Shown here: positions 45,017-53,151 of the stretch, one piece after another
How the letters are laid out: every line of letters starts with the position of its first letter
Numbering within the stretch: the stretch's first letter is position 1
DNA from: Variibacter gotjawalensis
GTDB taxonomy: Bacteria; Pseudomonadota; Alphaproteobacteria; Rhizobiales; Xanthobacteraceae
Reading direction: 5' to 3'
DNA: 64,000 nt
NCBI RefSeq assembly: GCF_002355335.1
Contig: NZ_AP014946.1
Coordinates: 3,859,501-3,923,500, forward strand
Notes under the pieces: generated by a model
Databases searched by the model: none
What the model was told of the DNA's origin: nothing
Seen by the model: the letters and a program-made list of their open reading frames with translations, nothing else
Program-made: the position numbers and the translations under genes

Positions 45017-46369
45017 TCAGCGCACCCGGTTGCCCGTAATGGCGAGCTGCGCGAAGCGTCCCGCCCCGTCGCGCGCCATATCGCCGGTCACCGGACGCTT
45101 GAGTTCCGTCCCGACGATCGCGCCGACCGTCGACTCGGCAATCAGGTTGTCGGCGATTACCGCCGCGCCGGCACCGGCCGAAACCGAGACCGCAATGCCC
45201 ATATTGGCCCGCCGAATAACGTTTCCCGTGACGCTGACGTCGCGCAGGAAGCGGCCCCAGCCGATCGTGATGCCGGCAAGCGGCGCACCCTCGATCACAT
45301 TGCCGGTGACGGCCGAGTCCGCCTCGACGCCAATTCCGATACCGGCGCCGTCGTTCGGATCGGTCCCGACCGGGCGGCGGTTCGAGAGATTGCGGATAAT
45401 GTTCCCTTGCACGGTCGCCATCCGCCCGCCGTGATCGAAGTTCGTAACCGCAACGCCGATGGATGCGCCATCGACGACATTCTGCGAAATCACCGCGCCT
45501 TCGAATCCAAATTCTGCATAGAGCGCGACTTCTCCGCACGATTGGCAATTGTTGGCGACCACCTGCAGGTTCGACGCCGAATTTCCGCGCACCGCCGAGA
45601 ACGCGACGTTGGTGATGCGGTTGTTGCCGACGTAAACATTGTTAGCGCGGAAAACGTTGATCGCGTTTCCGTTCTGACCCGAACCGCCAGCGCGCGCCGC
45701 GATTCCGTCGATGCGATTTCCCGACACGATCGTTCCGTCGTTGCCGGATTCCGAACGCCAGACTTGAATGCCGTTGTTGCCGCAGGTGCGGACGATATTG
45801 TCCGCGATGATCAGCCCGCGCGCATTGACGGAGAGCAGTCCCGCATTCGCGATCCCCTGGATCGTGTTGCTGCGCACTTCGCCTTCCGCACCGTCGAGCA
45901 CGATGCCCTGGCGGCTTGAGCCGACGACCTCGCAATCGAGAATGCGCAAGTTGCGCGCCGCAGCGATGTTGATGATGCCGCGCCCTTCCGGCAGCGGACG
46001 GCTGACGCCGTCGAGAATGAGACCGCTCAGCGTGACGTTGTCGCAGCCCGCACCTTCGAGCAAAGCCGAACCGTCGTTGAAAAGCAGCCGCGTCGCACCG
46101 CGCACGCCGAACAGCTGCGTTCCGGCTTGCAGCTTCAGCGTGCCGACGCGGTAAGTGCCGGGCTGCAGCCAGAGCGGCGTCCGCGATCCCGCGGCTTGAT
46201 CGATCGCCTTCTGCAGCGCGCGAGTCTGATCGCCCCCGCTGCCGGCCTGCACGCCGAACTGCGAGGCATCGACACCGGCCGCGGACGATGGTGCAGCGTT
46301 AACGCGCGTTGCCGCGACGGTGGCGGCGGCACCCGCGAGCGCGAGGAAATGGCGACGATTGGGACGCAT
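45017..46369 (-). CDS. TIGR03808 family Tat-exported beta-helix protein
   Basis: 450 residues from the ATG at 46369; two more codons upstream are possible. Tat signal MRPNRRHFLALAGAAATVAA. The rest is a right-handed parallel beta-helix of repeated N/G/D units (NIIRNLSNRRPVG, GNVIEGAPLAGITIGWG, GNVIRRANMGIAVSV). Matches the TIGR03808 family of twin-arginine exported repetitive proteins, known only from Rhizobiales. Related folds bind or cut polysaccharides, but no catalytic residues are evident. Stands alone. Confidence 0.9.
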   Translation of the reverse strand: MRPNRRHFLALAGAAATVAATRVNAAPSSAAGVDASQFGVQAGSGGDQTRALQKAIDQAAGSRTPLWLQPGTYRVGTLKLQAGTQLFGVRGATRLLFNDGSALLEGAGCDNVTLSGLILDGVSRPLPEGRGIINIAAARNLRILDCEVVGSSRQGIVLDGAEGEVRSNTIQGIANAGLLSVNARGLIIADNIVRTCGNNGIQVWRSESGNDGTIVSGNRIDGIAARAGGSGQNGNAINVFRANNVYVGNNRITNVAFSAVRGNSASNLQVVANNCQSCGEVALYAEFGFEGAVISQNVVDGASIGVAVTNFDHGGRMATVQGNIIRNLSNRRPVGTDPNDGAGIGIGVEADSAVTGNVIEGAPLAGITIGWGRFLRDVSVTGNVIRRANMGIAVSVSAGAGAAVIADNLIAESTVGAIVGTELKRPVTGDMARDGAGRFAQLAITGNRVR

Positions 46370-46443
46370 ACACAAACCCTAACTGAGATTCAGTCGAGTG
46401 TTTCAAGAAGCGTACCGCACCTCGGCGTGCCAAAATGAGACGG

Positions 46444-47601
46444 CTAGAGATGTCCCGCCAACGCCGCATCGAACATGCGCCGCGCCGCTGCTTCATCGAG
46501 CGGCACCGGATTGCCGCCCGCAGTCGGATCCTTCGGTGCCATCCGGGCGATCAAATCCGCATGCCGGTCGTCAACACCGAAGTCACGCAGCGTATGCGGC
46601 ACGCCGATTTCTTTTCGCAGCCGCAGCACCCAATCGAGAAACGCCTCGAACGAAGCGTTCAGCCCGATGTAAGCCGCGAGCCGCGCGATCTTCGGCTCGA
46701 TCGCCTCGCGATTGAACATGAGCACATACGGCATGAACACTGCGTTGGTCATCCCGTGATGTGTGTCGTGCAGTGCGCCGACCGGATGCGACAGCGAATG
46801 GATCGCGCCGAGCGCTTTCTGAAACGCCGTCGCCCCCATCGCGGCAGCGCTCATCATGTGCGCGCGCGCTTCGAGATCGCTGCCGTCCGCGACCGCGCGC
46901 GGCAAGTTCTCTTTCACGAGCCGAATGCCTTCGACCGCGATCCCGTCGGCGAGCGGATGGTAGAACGGCCCGCAATACGCTTCGAGACAATGCGCCAGCG
47001 CATCCATGCCGGTGCCCGCCGTGATGAAGGCAGGCATGCCGACAGTGAGCGCCGGATCGCAGATCGTCACCTTCGGCATCATGTTCGGATGGAAGATCAC
47101 CTTTTTCGTATGCGTCGCCTCGTCGGTCACGACAGCCGCACGGCCGACTTCGGACCCTGTGCCCGCAGTCGTCGGCACGGCCACGATCGGCGCAATCGCG
47201 GACGCGTCCGCGCGCGTCCACCAATCGCCGACATCTTCGAAGTCCCACATCGGCCGCGTCTGGCCGGGCATGAAGGCTATCATTTTTCCGGCATCGAGCG
47301 CCGAGCCGCCGCCGAACGCCACGACACCGTCGTGTTTGCCAGCGCGATAGGCCGCAACGCCCGCCTCGATATTCGCCGCCACCGGATTGGGCCGCACGTC
47401 GGCGAAAACAGCAGCCTTCAAACCAGCGCTCGTGAGCGCAGCCGCCGCGTCCTTCACCATCGCCATCTTGGCAAGCGTCGGATCCGTGACGATCAGCGGC
47501 GCCGTCATGCCGGCTGATTTCACCGCATCGGCGAGTTCCGTGATGCGCCCGACGCCGAACCGCACGCTCGTTGGGTAGTTCCAGTTGCCACGCAGCTGCA
47601 T
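46444..47601 (-). CDS. Iron-dependent (group III) alcohol dehydrogenase
   Basis: 385 residues from the ATG at 47601, which shares one base with the stop of the glutamine-synthetase-like gene. NAD motif VVAFGGGSALDAGKMIAF and TTAGTGSEVGRAAVVTD. Metal ligands in GTGMDALAHCLEAY (Asp, His) and IHSLSHPVGALHDTHHGMTN (two His). Oxidises an alcohol or reduces an aldehyde in the cytoplasm. Tight coupling to a gamma-glutamylating-type enzyme suggests that its substrate is a glutamylated amino alcohol, which is inference. Confidence 0.92.
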   Translation of the reverse strand: MQLRGNWNYPTSVRFGVGRITELADAVKSAGMTAPLIVTDPTLAKMAMVKDAAAALTSAGLKAAVFADVRPNPVAANIEAGVAAYRAGKHDGVVAFGGGSALDAGKMIAFMPGQTRPMWDFEDVGDWWTRADASAIAPIVAVPTTAGTGSEVGRAAVVTDEATHTKKVIFHPNMMPKVTICDPALTVGMPAFITAGTGMDALAHCLEAYCGPFYHPLADGIAVEGIRLVKENLPRAVADGSDLEARAHMMSAAAMGATAFQKALGAIHSLSHPVGALHDTHHGMTNAVFMPYVLMFNREAIEPKIARLAAYIGLNASFEAFLDWVLRLRKEIGVPHTLRDFGVDDRHADLIARMAPKDPTAGGNPVPLDEAAARRMFDAALAGHL

Positions 47602-48971
47602 CAGATAATCTCGAAATAACGCGCGAGCTGCCAGTCGGTCACCGCCTTGCGATACTCGCGCTCTTCCCACTCGCGCGTCGCCGCATAGTGCTCGACGAAC
47701 GCTTCGCCAAACAATTCACGTGCCGCATCCGACTCCTTCAGCCGCTCCGCCGCTTCGCCGAGCGACTTCGGCAATCGCCGCTTCGCCGGCTGGCTCCAGT
47801 TATACGCGTTGCCTTCGATCGGCGCGTCCGGCTCGATCTTATTCTCGATGCCCCACAACCCCGAGCCGATCGCCGCCGCGAACGCGATGTATGGATTGAT
47901 GTCGGCCGCAGTGACGCGATACTCGACGCGCTGCGACTTCGGCGATCCCGGAATGGCGCGGATCGCGCAGGTGCGGTTCTCCACACCCCACGTCGCCTCG
48001 GTCGGCGCCCAAAAGCCCGGAATGAGTCGCGTGTAGCTGTTCACCGTCGGCGCCGCCATCGAGAGCAGTTCCGGCATCAACGCCTGTTGGCCGCCGATGA
48101 ACCAGCGCATCTCGTCCGATATGTTGTTCGGATTGCGCGCGTGGTGGAAAACCGGCTTCGCGCGCTTGTCCTGCAGCGACACATGCAAGTGGCCGGACTG
48201 CCCCGGCCAGTCGCGCGACCACTTCGCCATGAAGGTGGCGAGCTTGCCGGAGCGTTGCGCAAGGATCTTCGTATAGGTCTTGAACAACGCACCGCGATCG
48301 GCCGCCTCCAGCGCCCCCGAATACGTGATCGCGGCTTCGATGACGCCCGGTCCCGTCTCTGTATGCAACCCTTCGAGCGGCATCCGCATGCCCCCGCACA
48401 ACGCGAGCAATTCCTCGTAAAACTCGCGCTGTACCGAGGCGCGCAGCATCGAGTAGCCGAAGAAACCCGGCGTCGTGGTTTTCAGATCGCGATAGCCCTT
48501 TTCGCGCACCGAGGTCGGCGTCTCGTCGAACAGAAAGAACTCGAACTCCGCCGAGGCGATCGCGCTGTAACCTTTCTTCTCGGCGCGCTGCAGCACGCGG
48601 CGGAGGACACCGCGCGGACAGACCGCCTCCGCCTCACCGGCGAACTCGCCGAGGAACAGCAGCATATTTCCTTCGGTCGGAATGGCGCGGCACGTGCCCG
48701 GCAGAACGCGCACCTGCGCGTCCGGATAGGCCGTGTGCCACCCGGTGTAACTAACGTTGTCGTAGAGTTGGTCGTTGGAATCCCAGCCGAGCACGACGTC
48801 GCAGAAGCCGAAGCCGCTCTCGAGCGCCGAGAAGAATTTTTCGCGGCTCATGTATTTGCCGCGCAGGATGCCGTCGATGTCGAAGACCCCGACCTTCACG
48901 TGACTTAAGCCCCGCGACTCGACGATCTTGCGCGCTTGCGCGGCCGTCTTCACTTCCTCGGGCTGCATCAC
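47601..48971 (-). CDS. Glutamine synthetase-like enzyme, probable gamma-glutamyl-amine ligase (GlnA3/PuuA-type)
   Basis: 456 residues. Active-site elements of the glutamine synthetase fold: ASAEFEFFLFDE, HTETGPGVIEAAI, GQSGHLHVSLQDK, NSYTRLIPGFWAPTEATWG and RVEYRVTAADINPYIAFAAA. The N-terminus and TP-poor adenylylation region differ from GlnA1, so it is not the main nitrogen-assimilating enzyme and most likely glutamylates an amine or polyamine, as PuuA does. Coupled to the Fe-alcohol dehydrogenase by a one-base overlap (TGATG). Confidence 0.88.
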   Translation of the reverse strand: MMQPEEVKTAAQARKIVESRGLSHVKVGVFDIDGILRGKYMSREKFFSALESGFGFCDVVLGWDSNDQLYDNVSYTGWHTAYPDAQVRVLPGTCRAIPTEGNMLLFLGEFAGEAEAVCPRGVLRRVLQRAEKKGYSAIASAEFEFFLFDETPTSVREKGYRDLKTTTPGFFGYSMLRASVQREFYEELLALCGGMRMPLEGLHTETGPGVIEAAITYSGALEAADRGALFKTYTKILAQRSGKLATFMAKWSRDWPGQSGHLHVSLQDKRAKPVFHHARNPNNISDEMRWFIGGQQALMPELLSMAAPTVNSYTRLIPGFWAPTEATWGVENRTCAIRAIPGSPKSQRVEYRVTAADINPYIAFAAAIGSGLWGIENKIEPDAPIEGNAYNWSQPAKRRLPKSLGEAAERLKESDAARELFGEAFVEHYAATREWEEREYRKAVTDWQLARYFEII

Positions 48972-49115
48972 GGTCTCCGCCGAATCCCTGGCTTTAGGGC
49001 TAACGCATCTTTGATTGGCTGACCGTCAAAGTCGAGGGTTCCAGCTGCCGTGAGCTTGTGCAATGCTTTCGCTCCCGCCCACGACAGCTTCAATAAAATG
49101 TCTGAGGAAATGCCG

Positions 49116-50027
49116 ATGCAGCCGCTGGTAATGAACGCCTGCTATGAAGTGCTCGACGAACGCTTCCGCGCTTGCTTCAACCGCACGGCGCATCTCGAAA
49201 AGCTTTGGACCGGCGCGCGCTGGACCGAAGGCCCGGTCTACTTCCCGGCGCATCGCTCGGTCTATTTCTCCGACATCCCGAACGACCGCATCATGCGGTA
49301 CGACGAGACCAACGGCGAGACGGGCGTCTTCCGCACTCCCTGCGGCTATTCAAACGGCCATACGGTCGACCGCCAGGGCCGCATGGTCTCCTGCGAACAC
49401 GGCGGCCGCCGCATCTCCCGCACCGAGCATGACGGCCGCATCGTCACCGTCACCGACAACTACAACGGCAAACGGCTGAACTCGCCAAACGACGTCGTCG
49501 TGAAATCCGATGACTCGATCTGGTTTACCGACCCGCCCTTCGGTCACCTGTCGGACTACGAGGGCCACAAAGGCGAGAGCGAGATCGGCAAAAATTGCGT
49601 CTTTCGGGTCGACGGCAAGACTGGTCGCATGAAGGTGCTGGCCGACGATTTCATCCGCCCGAACGGCCTCGCCTTCTCGGTCGACGAGAAAAAGATCTAC
49701 ATCATCGACTCCCATGCCAGTCAGCGGAACATGCGTGTCTACGACGTCACCGAGAAGGGCGACATCAAGAACGGGAAGGTCTTCGCGACCTGCACAGCCG
49801 GCCGCTTTGACGGCTTCCGCCTCGACAGCGACGGCCGTATCTGGACCTCGACCGACGAGGGCGTCCATTGCTACGAGCCGGACGGCACGTTGATCGGCAA
49901 GATCTTAGTCCCTGAGGTGTTGTCGAACGTCGTCTTCGGCGGGCCGAAATTCAACCGGCTTTACATCTGCGCGACGACCTCGCTCTACGCCGTAATGCTC
50001 ACGATCAACGGCGCGAAGACGTTTTAA
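49116..50027 (+). CDS. SMP-30/gluconolactonase/LRE family hydrolase
   Basis: 303 residues from the ATG at 49116, 6 bases after GAGGAA; other in-frame starts at 49050, 49098 and 49110 are possible. Six-bladed beta-propeller with calcium- and lactone-binding residues in WTEGPVYFPAHRSVYFSDIP, GKRLNSPNDVVVKSDDSIWF, RPNGLAFSVDEKKIYIIDSH and FDGFRLDSDGRIWTSTDEGV. It hydrolyses a lactone; substrate unknown. Cytoplasmic. Divergent from the glutamine-synthetase-like gene. Confidence 0.9.
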   Translation: MQPLVMNACYEVLDERFRACFNRTAHLEKLWTGARWTEGPVYFPAHRSVYFSDIPNDRIMRYDETNGETGVFRTPCGYSNGHTVDRQGRMVSCEHGGRRISRTEHDGRIVTVTDNYNGKRLNSPNDVVVKSDDSIWFTDPPFGHLSDYEGHKGESEIGKNCVFRVDGKTGRMKVLADDFIRPNGLAFSVDEKKIYIIDSHASQRNMRVYDVTEKGDIKNGKVFATCTAGRFDGFRLDSDGRIWTSTDEGVHCYEPDGTLIGKILVPEVLSNVVFGGPKFNRLYICATTSLYAVMLTINGAKTF

Positions 50028-50071
50028 GAACGTCGGCTCGACGAGAATCGAAGCGCCGCAACATCTTCCGC

Positions 50072-50173
50072 TCATTCCCGCGAAAGCGGGAATCCAGCTC
50101 CGTCGAAAAGCACTTCGTCAGCATCTTCGCGCGCTACCGCGCGCCTACTGGACCCCCGGTTTCGCGGGGGTGA
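50072..50173. repeat. Repeat family D
   Basis: A left hairpin ATTCCCGCGAAAGCGGGAAT (about 50074-50093) followed by CCAG, and a right half CTGGACCCCCGGTTTCGCGG (50148-50167) with its own hairpin CCCCCG...CGGGGG; CCAG and CTGG mark the inner ends. Single copy in the window; typical of Rhizobiales intergenic palindromes. Confidence 0.75.
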
Positions 50174-50369
50174 GCGGAGGATGGAGCAACGCACGAAGAC
50201 GCATCGCCCGCCACCCCGAATATCGAATCTAAATCAAAGCCTTCGCGCTTTGCGTTGAATCACTTTGCGAGCACGCAACGTCGAGCCGGCACTCGATTCG
50301 CTCCCACCAATAATCAAATCTGGGAAAACATTGGCCCGCCTGACGAATTTCGCCTTGCTCACGCCTTTT

Positions 50370-50387
50370 ATGACAGTATTGTGACAA
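50370..50387 (-). promoter_or_regulatory. PHO-box-like PhoB site upstream of the Na/Pi cotransporter
   Basis: Read on the minus strand: TTGTCAC, AATA, CTGTCAT, which fits the pattern of two 7-base half-sites 11 bases apart that PhoB recognises. It lies about 65 bases before the cotransporter start codon, but its orientation is opposite to the gene's direction of transcription. Confidence 0.55.
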
Positions 50388-50452
50388 TCAACGACGGCGG
50401 CCATTGAATCGGCCGGGGCGCCGCCTGGAGGCAGGGCGGCCGCAACGAAGGA

Positions 50453-52165
50453 ATGATCGAGCCCATGCCCGGCACCGAACTCATCGCAACACTTTTCGGC
50501 AGCGTCGCGCTCCTCCTCTGGGGCGTCCGCATGGTGCGCACCGGCATGACACGCGCCTTCGGCGGACCGCTGCGTCACTTCCTCACGACGCAGGTGAAGA
50601 GCCGCACGTCCGCGTTCTTCGCCGGCCTCGGCGTCACCGGCCTGCTGCAGAGTTCGACCGCCACCGCCCTCCTCCTCGCCTCCTTCACGGCGCGTGGCCT
50701 GCTCACCCTGACCACCGCGCTGATCATGATGCTCGGCGCCAATGTCGGCACCACCATCGCGGCGCAGGCCTTCTCGTTTGAGATCATCTGGCTGTGGACC
50801 GTCCTGGTCGGCTTCGGCGTATTCGTCTTCATGGCGGCCGAGGGTGACAAGACCAAAGCCGTATCGCGCATCGCGATCGGGCTCGGCCTGATGCTCCTCT
50901 CGCTCCAGCATCTGACCGCAGCCGCCCAGCCGCTGCGGGACTCCCCCCTGTTCGTCTCGGTCCTGGCCGGCCTCGCGGGCGACCCGCTGTTCGGCTTCCT
51001 GATCGCGGTCGGGGCGACCTGGCTGATGCATTCGAGCCTGACCATGGTTCTCCTGGTCATGGCTCTAGCGACCGCCGGCGCCGTGCCGATGCCTCTCGCC
51101 TTCGCGCTGATCCTCGGCGCCAATGTCGGCGGCGCCATCGCCCCTCTCACCGGCCTGGCGACCTCACCCCCAGCCGGCCGCCGCGTCGCCATCGGCAACA
51201 TCATCCAGCGAGCCGCTGTCGCCATCCCGGCTTTGCTGCTGGTCCGCTTCTCGGCCGATATTTTGGCCTTCCTCGGCGGCAGCCCGGCCCGCATGGTCGT
51301 AAACTTCCACACGGCGTTCAACATCGTCGCGGCCACCATCCTACTGCCGCTGACGACCCCCTTTGCCCGGCTGACCGAATGGCTGGTGCCGGACCGCCCG
51401 GAGGCGACCGACGTCGTCCGGCCGCGCCACCTCGACGCCAGCGTCCTCGACACGCCCTCCGAGTCGCTCGCATGCGCGATGCGCGAGACCCTGGCGCTCG
51501 GCGACCGAGTCTCCGACATGCTGCGCGACACCCTGCCGGTGCTCGACCGCAACGACATGAAGGCCGTGAAAGAGATCGAAAAGTCCGACAACGCGGTCGA
51601 CGCGATCTATGAGGCGATTAAGCTCTATCTCGTGAAAGCCTCGAAGGCCGAGATGAACGACGAGGAAAGCCGCCGCTATGTCGAGACGCTGACGTTCACG
51701 ACTAACCTCGAGCATATCGGCGACATCATCGACAAGAACCTGATGGAACTCGCGGCGAAGAAAATCAAAAACCGTTACGCCTTCTCGCCCGAAGGCTTCG
51801 CCGAGATCCGCCGTTACCATGAGCGCGTGATGGACAACATGCGCCTTGCGCTTAACGTGTTCGCCACGCGCGACGTCGTGCTTGCCCGCCGCCTCCTCGC
51901 CGAGAAAGCGACGATGCGCAACGCCGAACTCGAAGCCTCCGAGCTTCACTTCGCGAGGCTACGCCAGGGCCGCCCGGAGTCGATCGAGACTTCGTCGATC
52001 CACCTGGACATCCTGCGCGATCTCAAGCGCATCAACGGCCATCTGACGTCAGTCGCGTATCCGATACTCGAAGTTGCAGGAGAACTGCGCGACAGCCGCC
52101 TACGTGTGACGGCGCGCTCGAATAACGTCGCGATCGACACGGCGGACCCAAGCCGCGCGACCTAA
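50453..52165 (+). CDS. Na/Pi cotransporter family protein (NptA-like) with PhoU-like tail
   Basis: 570 residues. Takes up phosphate with sodium, or exports it, depending on member. The membrane part covers about 1-320 with two inverted QSS motifs: LLQSSTATALLLASF and a second half with HSSLTMVLLVMALA. The C-terminal 220 residues form a helical PhoU-like domain (AMRETLALGDRVSDMLRDTL, NLEHIGDIIDKNLMELAAKK). ATG at 50453 follows AAGGA closely; 50465 is an alternative. Transcribed alone, downstream of a PHO-box-like site. Confidence 0.9.
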   Translation: MIEPMPGTELIATLFGSVALLLWGVRMVRTGMTRAFGGPLRHFLTTQVKSRTSAFFAGLGVTGLLQSSTATALLLASFTARGLLTLTTALIMMLGANVGTTIAAQAFSFEIIWLWTVLVGFGVFVFMAAEGDKTKAVSRIAIGLGLMLLSLQHLTAAAQPLRDSPLFVSVLAGLAGDPLFGFLIAVGATWLMHSSLTMVLLVMALATAGAVPMPLAFALILGANVGGAIAPLTGLATSPPAGRRVAIGNIIQRAAVAIPALLLVRFSADILAFLGGSPARMVVNFHTAFNIVAATILLPLTTPFARLTEWLVPDRPEATDVVRPRHLDASVLDTPSESLACAMRETLALGDRVSDMLRDTLPVLDRNDMKAVKEIEKSDNAVDAIYEAIKLYLVKASKAEMNDEESRRYVETLTFTTNLEHIGDIIDKNLMELAAKKIKNRYAFSPEGFAEIRRYHERVMDNMRLALNVFATRDVVLARRLLAEKATMRNAELEASELHFARLRQGRPESIETSSIHLDILRDLKRINGHLTSVAYPILEVAGELRDSRLRVTARSNNVAIDTADPSRAT

Positions 52166-52167
52166 AC

Positions 52168-53012
52168 TCACGCCAGCCTGATCAGCGCCAAGCCCGTGAC
52201 GATAATCGCGGCCGCGGCGACGCGGCTCCGCCGTAGCGGTTCGCCGAGGAAGAACACCGCGATGCCGGCCGCGAACAGCACGCTCGTCTCGCGTAAGGCC
52301 GCCACGATCGCGATCGGCGCGACAGTCATTGCCCAGATCGCGATCCAGTAAGCCGCAAGCGACAGCGCGCCACCGAAGAGCGCGACCTTCCACGTCGCGC
52401 TGACGCCGTGCACGATGCTCGCGCCACGCCGCCACCACGCGAACAGCAGAATCGCAATCTCATCGAAGACGAACAGCGCGATCGTGTAGGCATGCGGGTT
52501 TGCGGAAACGCGCGCGCCGACGCCATCGACGATCGAATATCCCGAGATGGTCGCCGACGTCAGCAGCGCAAAGCCGACCGCCCGCCGCTCGATCTGGCCG
52601 ACGCTGCGCCCTCCGCGTAACGACAACAGCATCACGCCGCCGGCGAGCTCAGGATGCCGAGCCAGGCCCGCCAGGTGAGCGGCTCGGCGAGCCATAGTAC
52701 GCTCACGGCGGCGGTCATCAGCGGCGCGGTACCACGCGCTATCGGGTAGACCTGCCCCATGTCGCCGGTTTTGTACGCCTCCGTCAGCCCAACCCAGTAT
52801 GCAACATGAAGCGCGACGGATGCTGCCAGCCATGGCCACGACGCGATCGTCGGGAAGCCGGTGAACGGCATCAACGGTAGCGCAACCACCATCGACGCCA
52901 CCGCGATCCACACCGCAATCACGAACGGATCGGCCTCACGCTTTATCACCGCATTCCAGGCCGCATGACAGGCGGCGGCGAGCAAAACCAACGCGAAAAC
53001 CGAGAATTCCAT
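52168..53012 (-). pseudogene. DMT (EamA) family transporter, frameshifted
   Basis: The first half, from the ATG at 53012 (MEFSVFALVLLAAACHAAWN), ends prematurely at 52632 after WRAWLGILSSPAA. The second half continues in another frame from about 52650 (GGVMLLSLRGGRSVGQIERR, then AWWRRGASIVHGVSATWKVA, ALRETSVLFAAGIAVFFLGE) to a stop at 52168. Together they form a normal ten-segment EamA transporter of about 280 residues. One missing base in AGCTCGCC near 52640 would restore the frame (ILSLAGGVMLLSLRGG). Recent inactivation or a sequencing error; the rest of both halves is well preserved. Confidence 0.8.
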
Positions 53013-53091
53013 GCTCACAGCAGTGTCATAAACCTGCGCTCTTTTTAAGCCCAAAGCGCGCTTCGTGAACAACCATTGGCTGCAAATTGAC

Positions 53092-53120
53092 TTGGCTCAG
53101 GTTGTACCGGCCGCTAGCAT
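53092..53120 (+). promoter_or_regulatory. Probable promoter of the first binding-protein gene
   Basis: TTGGCT (53092-53097), 17 bases, TAGCAT (53115-53120), then GAGCAAGAACAAC to the ribosome-binding site. The same arrangement with TAGCAT and 17-base spacing is found ahead of the fifth gene of the array. Confidence 0.5.
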
Positions 53121-53151
53121 CCCGGCGAGCAAGAACAACAGGGGAAGCTCG

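Larger units (their letters stand above)
50028..50452. other. 425-base gap holding repeat family D and a PHO-box-like site
   Basis: Repeat family D takes 50072-50173, a PHO-box-like sequence lies at 50370-50387, and the last 50 bases are the leader of the Na/Pi cotransporter gene. No coding frame is convincing. Confidence 0.6.
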
